Positions 42,361 to 52,852 of a stretch of DNA of 57,463 nt are shown here, piece by piece. Each line of letters starts with the position of its first letter. Position 1 is the stretch's first letter. Position numbers and translations under genes: made by a program. Source of the DNA: Methylotenera sp. GTDB taxonomy: Bacteria > Pseudomonadota > Gammaproteobacteria > Burkholderiales > Methylophilaceae. The stretch spans positions 1 to 57,463 of the forward strand of contig JAQTXW010000008.1 of NCBI GenBank assembly GCA_028688575.1. The letters are read 5' to 3'. Below the pieces are notes generated by a model. The model had not been told where the DNA came from. It searched no databases and worked only from the letters and a program-made list of their open reading frames with translations.

Positions 42361-43065
42361 ATGATGAATCACAAGCACCCATTAGAGTTAATCAGCGTAT
42401 CTGCTGATGTTAATCACAGCAAAATTGATGCCAGCATTATCTGGCTACATGGCTTGGGCGCAGATGGCTACGATTCTGAGCCCATCGCGCAAAGACTATT
42501 AAACCTTAGTACGTTTGCTCATGTGCGTTTTATTCTGCCGCATGCCCCTGAAATGCCTGTCACCCGCAACAATGGCCACATTATGCCCGCCTGGTATGAT
42601 GTATATGGCAGCATCCCCATTACAAAAGAAGATGAAGCGGGTGTGGCAGCAAGTCAAACCTACATTAACACATTGATTAAAAAAGAGATTAATCGTGGCA
42701 TACCCAGCAATCGTATCGTACTGGCAGGCTTTTCCCAAGGAGGGGCGGTTGCGCTATACACCGCATTGCATTACCCAGAAAAACTCGCTGCGGTCGTCTC
42801 GCTATCAACTTATTTACCGCTGCAGTCTCAATTCAATTCCGCTGCGAATCGGGTCAGTGCATCCATGCCGATTTTTATGGCGCACGGCTTATTTGACGAT
42901 ATTATCCCACTTGATTTGGCCCGAGCCTCTTTTAACACACTACAAAACTGTCGATATCTCGCCACATGGCACGAATACCCAATGGCACATCAGGTGAGTG
43001 AACAAGAGATTATTGATATAACGCAGTTTTTACAGCAGGTTTTAGCGCTGGATTTGGTAGAATAG
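42361..43065 (+). CDS. Carboxylesterase/phospholipase-type alpha/beta hydrolase
   Basis: This 234-residue hydrolase matches the bacterial carboxylesterase II family: IWLHGLGADGYDSEP near residue 28 (oxyanion region), ILPHAPEMPVTRNNGHIMPAWYD, the nucleophile elbow AGFSQGGAVAL near residue 125, and late aspartate (HGLFDDIIP) and histidine (PMAHQVS) of the triad. It acts on short-chain esters; the natural substrate is unknown. There is no signal peptide. Confidence 0.9.
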   Translation: MMNHKHPLELISVSADVNHSKIDASIIWLHGLGADGYDSEPIAQRLLNLSTFAHVRFILPHAPEMPVTRNNGHIMPAWYDVYGSIPITKEDEAGVAASQTYINTLIKKEINRGIPSNRIVLAGFSQGGAVALYTALHYPEKLAAVVSLSTYLPLQSQFNSAANRVSASMPIFMAHGLFDDIIPLDLARASFNTLQNCRYLATWHEYPMAHQVSEQEIIDITQFLQQVLALDLVE

Positions 43066-43101
43066 TCACTTGAGTAAAATAACGCATTGCTAACAAAACT
43101 T

Positions 43102-43380
43102 ATGCCAGCCACAACACCCACAAAAAATAATAAGCGCTCTACACCTGATCATTTACCGTCTGTTGCAGATCTGAGTTTTGAGCAGGCATTTGCTGAACTG
43201 GAAAAAATTGTGGTACAAATGGAATCCAGCCCAATGCCACTCGAAGCATCGCTCGCGGCTTATCAGCGCGGCAGTACACTACTGGCTTTTTGCCAAAAGT
43301 CACTGGCAGAAGTTGAGCAACAAGTCAGCCTGCTCAATGACCGTCAGCAACTTGTGCCGTTTAGTACAGACATTGAATAA
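43102..43380 (+). CDS. xseB: Exodeoxyribonuclease VII small subunit
   Basis: XseB is the small subunit of exonuclease VII, which degrades single-stranded DNA. I use the ATG at 43102 (92 residues); a TTG at 43087 is also in frame. The conserved core is LSFEQAFAELEKIVVQME followed by LEASLAAYQRGSTLLAFC. Its place directly before ispA and dxs is common in proteobacteria. xseA is not in the window. Confidence 0.92.
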   Translation: MPATTPTKNNKRSTPDHLPSVADLSFEQAFAELEKIVVQMESSPMPLEASLAAYQRGSTLLAFCQKSLAEVEQQVSLLNDRQQLVPFSTDIE

Positions 43381-43386
43381 GCGCAT

Positions 43387-44283
43387 ATGATTGATAGTAA
43401 CGTTGCAGATTTTTTGATGTGGGCTAAACAAAAACAAACGCGCATCGCCGACATCTTAAACGAGGCGCTGCCTGCCAGCGACATCGCCCCACACACTCTG
43501 CATGAAGCCATGCGCTACAGCACCTTAAATGGCGGCAAGCGCGTACGCGCACTATTAAGCTTTGCCGCTGCAGAGTTTTGCAACACGCCTGATGCCGTGG
43601 CCGACGCGGCAGCATGTGCGGTTGAACTGATTCATGCCTATTCATTGGTGCACGACGACATGCCCTGTATGGATGACGATGATTTGCGGCGTGGCAAACC
43701 AAGCTGCCATAAACAATATGATGATGCGACCGCTTTACTTGTGGGAGATGCCTTACAAAGCCTTGCGTTTGAGGTGCTATCAACGCCACAGCTTTGCAGC
43801 AATGCAAACCAGCAAGTGAGCATGTTAAATATACTGGCAAAAGCTGCCGGTTCATTAGGCATGGCAGGCGGACAAGCCATCGACCTTGGCGCCGTGGGTG
43901 CCAAGCTCTCGCAAGCGCAGCTCGAAATCATGCATCAGCTTAAAACTGGCGCACTGATTCAAGCTGCGGCACTGTTGGGCGCGGCCAGTGGCTCACAACA
44001 GCAGATTTACGCTGTTCATATTTACGCCCAAAATATTGGGCTTGCATTTCAGGTGATTGATGACATTCTTGATGTAGAGGCAGACTCCAGCACCTTGGGG
44101 AAAACCGCGGGCAAGGATGCAGACAACGAAAAACCGACTTATGTGTCTGTGCTGGGGCTGGATCTTGCCAAAAAACTGGCAGACGAGTTATATGAAACAG
44201 CCATACATGCACTAGCACCCTATGGTGAAGAAGCAAAACGCCTGCGCGAACTTGCGGGCTTTATTCTACAACGCAGTTTTTAA
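43387..44283 (+). CDS. ispA: Farnesyl diphosphate synthase
   Basis: IspA condenses isopentenyl diphosphate with dimethylallyl and geranyl diphosphate to give farnesyl diphosphate, the precursor of ubiquinone side chains and undecaprenyl phosphate. The 298 residues hold NGGKRVRALL, the first aspartate-rich motif DDMPCMDDDDLRRGKP (near residue 91) and the second DDILDVEAD (near residue 225). It starts 6 bases after the xseB stop. Confidence 0.96.
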   Translation: MIDSNVADFLMWAKQKQTRIADILNEALPASDIAPHTLHEAMRYSTLNGGKRVRALLSFAAAEFCNTPDAVADAAACAVELIHAYSLVHDDMPCMDDDDLRRGKPSCHKQYDDATALLVGDALQSLAFEVLSTPQLCSNANQQVSMLNILAKAAGSLGMAGGQAIDLGAVGAKLSQAQLEIMHQLKTGALIQAAALLGAASGSQQQIYAVHIYAQNIGLAFQVIDDILDVEADSSTLGKTAGKDADNEKPTYVSVLGLDLAKKLADELYETAIHALAPYGEEAKRLRELAGFILQRSF

Positions 44284-44313
44284 TCTCCGTCTTTTAAGAT
44301 ATCCAAATAACCC

Positions 44314-46170
44314 GTGACCTCTTTACTTAACACCATTGATAATCCGCAACAGCTAAGGCTGCTTGAGCGTAAACAGCTCACCCAGCTGGCACAGGAGCTA
44401 CGCCAGTTCTTAATTGAAAGCGTGGCAAAAACCGGCGGCCACCTTGCTTCTAATCTGGGCGTGGTTGAACTGACTATCGCGCTTCACTATGTATTCAACA
44501 CGCCAGAGGATAAGCTGGTTTGGGATGTGGGGCACCAGACATACCCGCACAAAATACTCACGGGCAGACGCACACTTATGCAAACGCTACGCAAACCGCA
44601 AGGCTTGGCAGGGTTTCCAAGGCGTTGCGAAAGTGAGTACGACACGTTTGGCACAGGTCATTCCAGCACTTCAATTTCAGCCGCCCTTGGCATGGCGGTT
44701 GCCGCACAAAAAAATAATAGTGCACAGCGTTCTGTGGCCATTATCGGTGATGGTGCGATGACTGCTGGCATGGCATTTGAAGCGTTAAACAATGCAGGCA
44801 ATATGGATGCCAATTTACTGGTAGTGCTCAATGACAATGATATGAGCATTTCCAATAATGTAGGCGCGCTGAACAACTATCTGGCCAAATTACTTTCCAG
44901 CCGTTTCTATGGCACAGTCAGAAAATCAGGCAAAAAGGTACTCTCGGCCCTCCCTCCCATGATGGAGTTTGCCAAACGCGCAGAAGAGCACGTCAAAGGC
45001 ATGGTCACACCAGGGACATTGTTCGAGGAATTTGGCTTTAATTACATTGGCCCGATTGATGGGCACGACATGGACACCCTGATTGAAACACTAGACAACA
45101 TCAGGCAACTCACAGGTCCGCAGTTTTTACATATCGTCACACAAAAAGGCAAGGGCTTTGAGCCTGCTGAAGACAACCCCAACAAATTTCATGGTGTGGG
45201 AAAATTCGACCCATTTAACGGCAATGCCCTGCATACGCAATCTAAAAAAACCTATACCGAGGTTTTTGGCGACTGGCTGGTTGATATGGCAGATGCCGAC
45301 CCGCGCCTGACAGCCATTACTCCTGCCATGTGTGACGGATCTGGTCTCAACGCCTTTGCTGAAAAATATCCAGAACGTTATTTTGATGTAGGCATTGCTG
45401 AGCAGCATGCGCTCACTTTTGCTGCGGGCATGGCTTGTGAGGGCTTAAAACCTGTTGTTGCAATTTACAGCACATTTTTACAGCGTGCCTACGATCAGCT
45501 CATTCATGATATTGCCCTGCAGAACCTGCCCGTTTTATTAGCGATTGACCGTGCAGGTCTGGTGGGCGCAGATGGTCCAACGCATGCAGGTAGCTTTGAT
45601 TTAGCCTTTTTACGCTGCATTCCCAACATGGTCATCATGACCCCAAGTGATGAGAACGAATGCCGTACCATGCTCACCACTGGCTTTAAATACAATGGTG
45701 TAGCTGCTGTACGCTACCCGCGTGGCAGCGGCACTGGCACCAGCATTAGCCAGACATTAAACACCATTGAGCTTGGTAAAGGGCAAATTGCTCGCCAAGG
45801 CGAAAAAATCGCAATACTCGCCTTCGGTTCCATGCTAGCCCCTGCACTTGAGGCGGCTGAAGCATACAATGCTACCGTAGCCAATATGCGTTTTGTCAAA
45901 CCCTTGGATGTCACCCTGCTTGAAGAAATTGCACAATCGCATGATGTGATTATTACGGTAGAAGAAAACAGCATCATGGGTGGTGCTGGCTCTGCCGTCA
46001 TGGAAGCACTGCAAACAATCACACCGCGTCTTGCTCATTCCATCAGTACATTAGGCCTGGGGTTACCTGATACGTTTATAGAGCATGGTAACCATGAAAC
46101 CATGCTAGCCGAGTGCGGTCTAGATGCTAAAGGCATTGCTTCCGCGATTGCGAAATTAATAACCAAGTGA
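44314..46170 (+). CDS. dxs: 1-deoxy-D-xylulose-5-phosphate synthase
   Basis: Dxs makes deoxyxylulose 5-phosphate from pyruvate and glyceraldehyde 3-phosphate, the first step of the MEP isoprenoid route; it uses thiamine diphosphate. The 618 residues start with GTG at 44314. Motifs include [40 protein letters not shown], the cofactor motif [18 protein letters not shown], and [15 protein letters not shown]. It follows ispA by 30 bases. Confidence 0.97.
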   Translation: MTSLLNTIDNPQQLRLLERKQLTQLAQELRQFLIESVAKTGGHLASNLGVVELTIALHYVFNTPEDKLVWDVGHQTYPHKILTGRRTLMQTLRKPQGLAGFPRRCESEYDTFGTGHSSTSISAALGMAVAAQKNNSAQRSVAIIGDGAMTAGMAFEALNNAGNMDANLLVVLNDNDMSISNNVGALNNYLAKLLSSRFYGTVRKSGKKVLSALPPMMEFAKRAEEHVKGMVTPGTLFEEFGFNYIGPIDGHDMDTLIETLDNIRQLTGPQFLHIVTQKGKGFEPAEDNPNKFHGVGKFDPFNGNALHTQSKKTYTEVFGDWLVDMADADPRLTAITPAMCDGSGLNAFAEKYPERYFDVGIAEQHALTFAAGMACEGLKPVVAIYSTFLQRAYDQLIHDIALQNLPVLLAIDRAGLVGADGPTHAGSFDLAFLRCIPNMVIMTPSDENECRTMLTTGFKYNGVAAVRYPRGSGTGTSISQTLNTIELGKGQIARQGEKIAILAFGSMLAPALEAAEAYNATVANMRFVKPLDVTLLEEIAQSHDVIITVEENSIMGGAGSAVMEALQTITPRLAHSISTLGLGLPDTFIEHGNHETMLAECGLDAKGIASAIAKLITK

Positions 46171-46233
46171 TATACTCAAGTATTATTCAGGTGTATTATA
46201 AAATTTAACTGCAAGGTAAAAAGTAGAAAATTT

Positions 46234-47037
46234 ATGAGCGAAAACCAAGCCCCAACGATTGAAGATGTGCAGAACACGGTTGATACACGTCACTTAGCTA
46301 TTGATAAAGTTGGCATTAAAGCGATTCGTCATCCTGTGGTAGTCAAAGACAAATCAGGCGGTGAGCAGCACACCGTTGCAGTATTTAATATGTACGTGCA
46401 CCTTCCCCAGCAATTCAAGGGCACGCACATGTCACGTTTTGTTGAAATTCTCAACATGAACGAACATGCCATCTCCGTAGAGTCATTTGAAACCATCTTA
46501 CGTGAAATGGTATCACGCCTTGAGGCTGAATCAGGCCATGTTGAAATGACCTTCCCTTACTTTATCAACAAAGCCGCGCCTATTTCTGGCGTAAAAAGCC
46601 TGCTCGATTATGAGGTCACTTTTATTGGTGAAATTCACCACGGGAAATTTGAAATCACCGTCAAAGTGCTGGTACCTGTGACCAGCCTTTGCCCTTGCAG
46701 CAAAAAAATATCAGACTATGGCGCTCACAACCAGCGCTCACACGTGACTGTAACCGCACTGGTCAATGACTTCATCTGGATTGAAGACATCATCAACCTG
46801 GTTGAGAAGCAGGCATCATGTGAGTTATATGGCTTACTAAAACGCCCAGACGAGAAATTTGTCACTGAGCGCGCATATGACAACCCCAAATTTGTAGAAG
46901 ACATGGTGCGCGATGTCGCAGCTCAACTCAATGCTGAAAAACGCATTGTCGCCTACACTGTAGAATCTGAAAACTTTGAAAGCATACACAACCATAGCGC
47001 CTATGCCTTGATTGAAAAAGACAAACGCACGAAATAA
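46234..47037 (+). CDS. folE2: GTP cyclohydrolase FolE2 (type IB)
   Basis: FolE2 converts GTP to 7,8-dihydroneopterin triphosphate, for folate and possibly for methanopterin in methylotrophs. The 267 residues contain [21 protein letters not shown], the typical zinc/catalytic region, and [12 protein letters not shown]. This family replaces FolE (type IA) and can use metals other than zinc. It lies 63 bases after dxs. No Zur-type site or riboswitch is obvious upstream. Confidence 0.95.
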   Translation: MSENQAPTIEDVQNTVDTRHLAIDKVGIKAIRHPVVVKDKSGGEQHTVAVFNMYVHLPQQFKGTHMSRFVEILNMNEHAISVESFETILREMVSRLEAESGHVEMTFPYFINKAAPISGVKSLLDYEVTFIGEIHHGKFEITVKVLVPVTSLCPCSKKISDYGAHNQRSHVTVTALVNDFIWIEDIINLVEKQASCELYGLLKRPDEKFVTERAYDNPKFVEDMVRDVAAQLNAEKRIVAYTVESENFESIHNHSAYALIEKDKRTK

Positions 47038-47102
47038 ATGGAGATTGTGAAAGTTCAGTGCTGGCCTTCTCACAGCGCTGCAAAGCCTGGTAGCTATGGC
47101 AT

Positions 47103-47195
47103 GTAATCTTGATAAAGCCTAGCGGAATCAAGGGGCTTGTGCAAACAAACACCCCGGATTTCATTACGCATCCAGACTTGAATCGAGGCCTGTGC
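47103..47195. repeat. Decayed REP pair between folE2 and the protease gene
   Basis: GTAATCTTGATAAAGCC ... GGAATCAAGG (47103-47133) and GGATTTCATTACGCATCC ... AATCGAGGCC correspond to the REP pairs at 21758 and 40018 but with several changes in both stems. Confidence 0.65.
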
Positions 47196-47221
47196 GCTAG
47201 CTTAATGAAAGGCAGCAAGCG

Positions 47222-47887
47222 TTAATATTTTTTAGTCAAGGTCATCGCAATGTCCTGACGCTGCATATTTAAACGATTTAAAGCACTCATTCCCATCAAA
47301 ACAATGGAGGGCGAGCCGCCCTCCAGCACGCTGGCTTCAACCTGATTGAGCGTAATGCCGCCAATTTTTAAAGTCGCAATAGTTACGCGATAAGCCGTCA
47401 CCACGCCATTGGCCGTGCCGACCAACACAGGCTCACCCCGTTTGTAATCGATTTTTGCGAACTTGGCATCCCCACTGTTAAGCGCCACAGTAGTAGCACC
47501 TGTGTCCACCAAAAACTTAAGCGGTGCGCCATTGATGTAACACTCTGAAATAAAATGCCCTTGTTTATTGGCATACAAAGTCACGCTTGGGCTAGCACTC
47601 GCATCATTCCCCGCCACAGAGGCCGCCTGCCCCATGCCCAACACCCTGACTTTACCTTCAATCAAAAACTTGGCTGAAGCACTATCAGCCTCGAGCAATT
47701 TAACCCCTTCATGGCTAGTTCCTACACTTAAAGTTTTGGGTTTTCCGCCATTAATGATCACAACCGCCTTGTGATTAAATAGCCCCACGACATTCACACG
47801 TGTCTCTGCCATGACACGCATCGGCAATGAAGTGAATAGCAACACTAAGCCATATAAGATTAATTTACGCGTGGTGATATTAAGCAT
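47222..47887 (-). CDS. Exported retropepsin-like aspartic protease
   Basis: This 221-residue protein has a signal peptide (LILYGLVLLFTSLPMRVMA, about residues 9-27) and a C-terminal clan AA aspartic protease domain with FLVDTGATTVALN (about 130-142) and the later IVLMGMSALNRLN. Such single-domain enzymes work as dimers in the periplasm; the substrate is not known. Its ATG shares a base with the stop of the MFS gene (TAATG), so they are translated together. Confidence 0.85.
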   Translation of the reverse strand: MLNITTRKLILYGLVLLFTSLPMRVMAETRVNVVGLFNHKAVVIINGGKPKTLSVGTSHEGVKLLEADSASAKFLIEGKVRVLGMGQAASVAGNDASASPSVTLYANKQGHFISECYINGAPLKFLVDTGATTVALNSGDAKFAKIDYKRGEPVLVGTANGVVTAYRVTIATLKIGGITLNQVEASVLEGGSPSIVLMGMSALNRLNMQRQDIAMTLTKKY

Positions 47888-49059
47888 TATCTAAACATTC
47901 CTTGTGAATTTTGCTGGTTATTCGTAAGCCTCAACCCCAAACCGATGACCGCAAGCCCGACTAGCGGAAAAGCAGCCGCCATGGCAAAGGTAATCTGCCC
48001 GCCTAAATACTGCAGCGCATAACCGCCCGCAACGCCACCTATCGTGCCACCTACCCCGTAAGCAACACTGTTATAGATTGCCTGCCCTTTTGCCTGATGT
48101 CGACCATTAAAGAACTGTGTAATCACCTCAACCGAGGCCGCATGAAAGCTGCCAAAAGTTGCGGCATGTAATGTCTGTGCAAATATAAGTAACCATAGAT
48201 TATCCACTGCCACACCTATCAGAATAAATCTGAGCACCGCCAACACTAGACTCACCAACAGGATCATTTTAAGTGTAAATCGCCTCATAATCTTAGGCAT
48301 GAGCATAAAAATAGCAATCTCGCAGATTACCCCGATTGACCACAGCAGGCCGATCACCCCTTTGCTGTAACCATGCGCACTTAAATAAATGGAGTAAAAG
48401 TTATAAAGCACACCGTGTGCGGTCACCATCAGCGAGCATCCGATCAGCAAAGCAATGACGTTAGGCTGTTTAATCACCTGCCAGATTGAAAAATGATCAT
48501 GCGCGTGCGCTGCAATTTTCGGTTCAGGCAGGCTATAAGAGAGAAAAAACAATACCAATTGTACTGCCAGCAGAAACCACAACAAACTGGCAATCCCTGC
48601 CATATCAATCATAAAACCCAACACGACTGCTGCAACAATAAATCCTAAGGAGCCCCACATGCGTATACGGCTATAGTGCCCATTAGTTGTAGCCAAATGC
48701 GCTAAAGTAAGCGATTCTGCCAAAGGCAAGGTTGAACTGGTAAATAAGCTCAATGCTGCCATGACAAAAAACATCCAGAAAAAACCATGTGCCCAAAATA
48801 CGCCAATAAATCCACATAACCCCAGAAATGCGGTTAATTTAATCCATGGCGCACGCTTACCTGTATGGTCAGCCAGCCAGCCCCAAAAATTAGGCGCAAA
48901 AATACGGCTAATCTGAAATAACGACATCAATATCCCAATATCAGCCGCAGAGAATTGCTCCGACTGTAAATACAATCCCCAGTAAGGCACAAACGCCCCG
49001 ACAAAGAAGTAATAAATAAAGTAAAATCGAGAAAGCCGATAATGAAGATTACTGTGCAT
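47887..49059 (-). CDS. MFS transporter of the 3-phenylpropionate/LacY-like group
   Basis: I use the ATG at 49059, which gives 390 residues beginning MHSNLHYRLSRFYFIYY and about 12 membrane helices. The longer frame to 49170 would run through the aroC terminator. Segments such as YYFFVGAFVPYWGLYL, ISRIFAPNFWGWLADHTGKR and MRMWG-like loops resemble HcaT-type permeases. The substrate is unknown. The start has no strong ribosome binding site and is only 18 bases from the terminator, so its promoter must overlap it or lie upstream. Confidence 0.82.
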   Translation of the reverse strand: MHSNLHYRLSRFYFIYYFFVGAFVPYWGLYLQSEQFSAADIGILMSLFQISRIFAPNFWGWLADHTGKRAPWIKLTAFLGLCGFIGVFWAHGFFWMFFVMAALSLFTSSTLPLAESLTLAHLATTNGHYSRIRMWGSLGFIVAAVVLGFMIDMAGIASLLWFLLAVQLVLFFLSYSLPEPKIAAHAHDHFSIWQVIKQPNVIALLIGCSLMVTAHGVLYNFYSIYLSAHGYSKGVIGLLWSIGVICEIAIFMLMPKIMRRFTLKMILLVSLVLAVLRFILIGVAVDNLWLLIFAQTLHAATFGSFHAASVEVITQFFNGRHQAKGQAIYNSVAYGVGGTIGGVAGGYALQYLGGQITFAMAAAFPLVGLAVIGLGLRLTNNQQNSQGMFR

Positions 49060-49076
49060 ATCAGGATGATAACAAT

Positions 49077-49104
49077 AAAAAAGTCGGCCTATGCCGACTT
49101 TTTT
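49077..49104 (-). terminator. Bidirectional terminator after aroC
   Basis: AAAAAAGTCGGC (49077-49088) pairs with GCCGACTTTTTT (49093-49104) around a 4-base loop; on the minus strand it ends in six T. It lies 100 bases after the aroC stop. Confidence 0.9.
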
Positions 49105-49203
49105 ATAAGCCACGCGCATTCTAGTGTCTGTAAACAAACCAAGTAAGCAACACTCAACAGACTGCGGCATTTAGCTAGATGAGCTTAATCTAAATCATAG
49201 CGA

Positions 49204-50292
49204 TTAAACTATTTTGGGAGTCACACATTGCACATCCGCATTTTGCGCTCGATTACGCAAGGCGTGATCCATCAGCACCATGGCAAGCATAGCCTCCACA
49301 ATGGGTGTTGCTCGCACGCCCACGCAGGGGTCATGGCGCCCCGTCGTCTGCATGGTCACTGCATTACCCTGCTGGTCAATCGAACGGCGCTCTTGCGGAA
49401 TACTCGAAGTCGGCTTTAATGCCACATTCACACGAATTTCTTGGCCTGTTGAAATACCCCCTAGAATACCGCCAGCGTGATTGGTGACAAAACCTTGCGG
49501 TGTCATTTCATCTGAATGCACGCTGCCGCGCTGAGCTACAGCATCAAATCCAGCCCCAATCTCAACACCCTTCACAGCATTAATGCTCATCATGGCATAG
49601 GCAATTTCAGCATCCAACCGATCAAAGATAGGCTCACCCAATCCCACTGGCACGTTCTCTGCAACCACAGTAATCTGTGCGCCGACCGAGTCGCGTTCGT
49701 TACGGATTTTATCCAGATAATCTTCTAATTGAGGCAACACTGAAACATTAGGTGAGAAAAACGGATTGCTACTCACCACATCCCAACTCTCAAAAGGAAT
49801 AGCAATCTCGCCAAGCTGACTCATATAGCCCCGCACAGTCAGACCAAAACGTTCTTTTAACCATTTTTTTGCAATGGCACCTGCTGCCACACGTACGGCT
49901 GTTTCACGCGCACTTGAGCGCCCACCACCACGATAGTCACGCACGCCATACTTTTGTGTATAGGTGTAATCGGCATGCCCAGGACGGAATGTATCCATAA
50001 TCTTGCTATAGTCTTGGCTGCGCTGATCCGTATTACGGATTAGCAGCCCAATTGGCGCACCTGTAGTTTTGCCCTCAAACACGCCAGATAATATCTCAAC
50101 AACGTCAGCTTCTTGACGCTGCGTGACATGGCGTGAGGTGCCAGGCTTTCGGCGATTCAAGTCAATTTGCAGATCTTCAGCAGTCAGCGCTAAACCTGGA
50201 GGACAGCCATCCACCACCCCACCGATAGCTGCGCCATGCGACTCACCAAAAGATGTAAAAGTAAAAAGTTTACCCAGCGTATTCCCTGACAT
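49204..50292 (-). CDS. aroC: Chorismate synthase
   Basis: AroC converts 5-enolpyruvylshikimate 3-phosphate to chorismate using reduced FMN. The 362 residues hold the family motifs [19 protein letters not shown] (near residue 14), [36 protein letters not shown] and [18 protein letters not shown]. It is a single gene with its own terminator. Confidence 0.97.
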   Translation of the reverse strand: MSGNTLGKLFTFTSFGESHGAAIGGVVDGCPPGLALTAEDLQIDLNRRKPGTSRHVTQRQEADVVEILSGVFEGKTTGAPIGLLIRNTDQRSQDYSKIMDTFRPGHADYTYTQKYGVRDYRGGGRSSARETAVRVAAGAIAKKWLKERFGLTVRGYMSQLGEIAIPFESWDVVSSNPFFSPNVSVLPQLEDYLDKIRNERDSVGAQITVVAENVPVGLGEPIFDRLDAEIAYAMMSINAVKGVEIGAGFDAVAQRGSVHSDEMTPQGFVTNHAGGILGGISTGQEIRVNVALKPTSSIPQERRSIDQQGNAVTMQTTGRHDPCVGVRATPIVEAMLAMVLMDHALRNRAQNADVQCVTPKIV

Positions 50293-50342
50293 GATGCCAC
50301 CTCAATTTAAGTTGCGCCATTTTAACATATCAAAACGCGCTA

Positions 50343-50879
50343 TCACCTCTCAATCACTTGATAGCGACCAAGCTCGATACCCTCAATCGTATAATGCCCA
50401 ATGGCATAGCGTATCAGCCGTAAGGTTGGAAACCCCAGTTTGGCAGTCATGCGCCTCACCTGGCGATTTTTGCCTTCTGCTATTTTAACCTCAAGCCAGG
50501 TCGTTGGGATGGCTTTACGCTCGCGTATGGGTGGGTTGCGCAGCCATAGGCGTTCTGGCTCATCCATGATTTTCACCATGGCTGGCTGCGTCACAAAATC
50601 ACCCAAATCAACACCTACTCGCAGCGGCTGCAAATCCGCATCCTGAGGCGCACCTTCAACTTGCACCCAGTAAGTTTTAAATTCTTTATGTTTTGGATGA
50701 CTTAAACGATGTTGCAATGCCCCATCATCGGTTAAAATAAGCAATCCTTCACTATCCGTATCCAATCGCCCTGCTGCATAGACATTGGGGAGCGGTATAA
50801 AGTCTTTTAACGTGGGATGCTTTTCATGTGCACTGAACTGGCATACGACGTTAAAAGGTTTGTTAAATAAAATTATCAT
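50343..50879 (-). CDS. rluE: RluE-type 23S rRNA pseudouridine synthase
   Basis: This 178-residue RsuA-family enzyme has the catalytic motif [16 protein letters not shown] with D40 as nucleophile, then [18 protein letters not shown] and [14 protein letters not shown]. The short form without an S4 domain fits RluE (U2457 of 23S rRNA in E. coli). Its start is only 15 bases from the divergent icd start. Confidence 0.88.
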   Translation of the reverse strand: MIILFNKPFNVVCQFSAHEKHPTLKDFIPLPNVYAAGRLDTDSEGLLILTDDGALQHRLSHPKHKEFKTYWVQVEGAPQDADLQPLRVGVDLGDFVTQPAMVKIMDEPERLWLRNPPIRERKAIPTTWLEVKIAEGKNRQVRRMTAKLGFPTLRLIRYAIGHYTIEGIELGRYQVIER

Positions 50880-50894
50880 GTTAGGATTTTTGCA

Positions 50895-52178
50895 ATGAGT
50901 GCTAAAGCAGTTTCCAGAGTTTCAGATTCAAAAATTACCATTCCAGCCTTTGGCGAAAAGATCACAGTCAATGCTGATAATTCACTTAATGTGCCGAATC
51001 ATCCGATTATCCCATTTATTGAAGGTGATGGCATAGGCGTAGATATTACCCCCCCCATGATTAAAGTCATTGACGCCGCTGTTGACAAAGCTTACGGCGG
51101 CAAAAAAAGAATTTCATGGATGGAAGTTTTTGCAGGTGAAAAAGCTGTCAATATTTATGGCAAAGATAAAGACGGCAAAGATACCTGGTTGCCCAGTGAA
51201 ACCATGCAGGCTGTCAAAGACTATGTCGTATCCATCAAAGGGCCACTCACCACACCCGTCGGTGGAGGTATCCGCTCTCTGAACGTAACACTGCGTCAGG
51301 AACTTGATTTATACGTATGCTTGCGCCCTGTGCAATATTTCAACGGTGTACCCAGCCCCGTAAAACACCCAGAAAAAACCGACATGGTGATTTTCCGTGA
51401 AAATACCGAAGACATCTACGCAGGCATTGAGTGGGCTGCAGGCACAGACGAAGTTGAAAAAGTCATCAATTTTCTCAGCGATATGGGCATGCGTAAAAAA
51501 ATTCGCTTTCCTGAATCTTCAGCGATTGGGATCAAACCTGTATCGATCGAAGGCAGTCAGCGCTTAGTGCGCAAAGCGATTCAATACGCAATTGATAACA
51601 ATCGAAAATCTGTCACTATCGCCCATAAAGGCAACATCATGAAATTCACCGAAGGTGGCTTTAGAGATTGGGGCTATCAAATCGCCAAAGAAGAATTCGG
51701 CGCAGTAGAAATTGACGGTGGCCCATGGTGCAAACTGCCCAACGGCATCGTCATCAAAGATTGTATTGCAGACGCATTTTTGCAGGAAATCTTATTACAC
51801 CCGCAAGATTACGATGTCGTTGCCACATTAAACTTAAACGGTGACTACATGAGCGATGCGCTGGCCGCACAGGTGGGTGGGATTGGCATTGCACCAGGTG
51901 CTAACTTAAGTGACACCATCGCCATGTTTGAGGCCACCCATGGCACAGCACCTAAAATCGCAGGTAAGAATATCGCCAACCCTAGCTCACTGATACTTTC
52001 GGCTGAAATGATGCTGCGTCACCTAGGTTGGACAGAGGCTGCTGACTTGGTGCTCAAAGGCGTTGCAAAGGCCATTACCGCAAAACACGTCACTGTGGAT
52101 TTTTCAAGCCAAATGGAAGGCGCTACTCAAATTGGCAGCGCTGAATTTGGTGATGAGATTATCGCAAACATGCATTAA
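50895..52178 (+). CDS. icd: Isocitrate dehydrogenase, NADP-type
   Basis: Icd oxidises isocitrate to 2-oxoglutarate in the TCA cycle. The 427-residue protein is of the E. coli homodimer type: [17 protein letters not shown], the substrate/phosphorylation loop [26 protein letters not shown], and [17 protein letters not shown]. In RuMP methylotrophs it often serves biosynthesis (general knowledge). No aceK is nearby. The 15-base gap to rluE means its promoter must lie inside rluE. Confidence 0.96.
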   Translation: MSAKAVSRVSDSKITIPAFGEKITVNADNSLNVPNHPIIPFIEGDGIGVDITPPMIKVIDAAVDKAYGGKKRISWMEVFAGEKAVNIYGKDKDGKDTWLPSETMQAVKDYVVSIKGPLTTPVGGGIRSLNVTLRQELDLYVCLRPVQYFNGVPSPVKHPEKTDMVIFRENTEDIYAGIEWAAGTDEVEKVINFLSDMGMRKKIRFPESSAIGIKPVSIEGSQRLVRKAIQYAIDNNRKSVTIAHKGNIMKFTEGGFRDWGYQIAKEEFGAVEIDGGPWCKLPNGIVIKDCIADAFLQEILLHPQDYDVVATLNLNGDYMSDALAAQVGGIGIAPGANLSDTIAMFEATHGTAPKIAGKNIANPSSLILSAEMMLRHLGWTEAADLVLKGVAKAITAKHVTVDFSSQMEGATQIGSAEFGDEIIANMH

Positions 52179-52217
52179 TGTTGACTGTGTATCTATCCGT
52201 AGTAAGTAGCAGATAGA

Positions 52218-52246
52218 AAAAGGCTCGTCTTAATGACGAGCCTTTT
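52218..52246 (+). terminator. Bidirectional terminator between icd and the csp gene
   Basis: AAAAGGCTCGTC (52218-52229) pairs with GACGAGCCTTTT (52235-52246) around a 5-base loop. It can end both icd and the convergent csp gene. Confidence 0.88.
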
Positions 52247-52294
52247 GTATTTGGCTATGTACGTTAACGTAATCTAGCCTAGCAATACCAAAAA

Positions 52295-52498
52295 TTAAGC
52301 CTTTTGAATATTTGAAGCTTGCTTGCCTTTTGGGCCTTCAGTTAAATCAAAACTTACACGCTGGCCTTCTTTTAAGCTTTTGTAACCTGATTCTACAATT
52401 GCTGAGAAGTGTGCAAATAAGTCGTCACCACCATCATCTGGCGTAATAAAACCAAAACCTTTAGAATCGTTAAACCATTTTACGGTACCTGTTGCCAT
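52295..52498 (-). CDS. Cold-shock domain protein (CspA family)
   Basis: With the ATG at 52498, after TAAGGATG, this is a 67-residue cold-shock protein: [21 protein letters not shown] (RNP1 region) and DLFAHFSAI (RNP2 region, with LFAHF instead of the usual VFVHF), ending QASNIQKA. It binds single-stranded RNA or DNA and melts mRNA structure. The in-frame ATG at 52507 is a weaker choice. A long AT-rich leader region lies upstream. Confidence 0.95.
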   Translation of the reverse strand: MATGTVKWFNDSKGFGFITPDDGGDDLFAHFSAIVESGYKSLKEGQRVSFDLTEGPKGKQASNIQKA

Positions 52499-52852
52499 TT
52501 CATACATCCTTACATAATACTATAGGGGGGCGCCCCAAAAAGTTTGTCTCAAGAACAGAAGTCGCAGTAAATTAATCTTTTAAAGCAGGCTACAAAAAAC
52601 TCGAACTCAAACACCTAAATTATATTTATAAGTGCGTTTTATGGCGCTGTCAAGAAAATTTTCATCCTAATCAACACAAAAACCATCCATTAGGCTAAAA
52701 AACTTTGGCTTACCTCTTCCAACCATATTAAAAACAGCTAATTTCTAACTTTAACCTTGCAAAGTCTTTACAAAAAAAAGTCTAAAGTGCATTATAAACT
52801 CGTTTTAATAACCTTTTCTGCCTCAGCGTACTAATAACAAGCAACTTATCAT
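52499..52852. other. Divergent promoter region between the csp gene and pilB
   Basis: About 350 AT-rich bases without a gene. A csp 5' leader is likely within the first 150 bases, since CspA-type genes usually have long leaders. I see no clear sigma54 site before pilB. No strong inverted repeat is visible. Confidence 0.5.
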
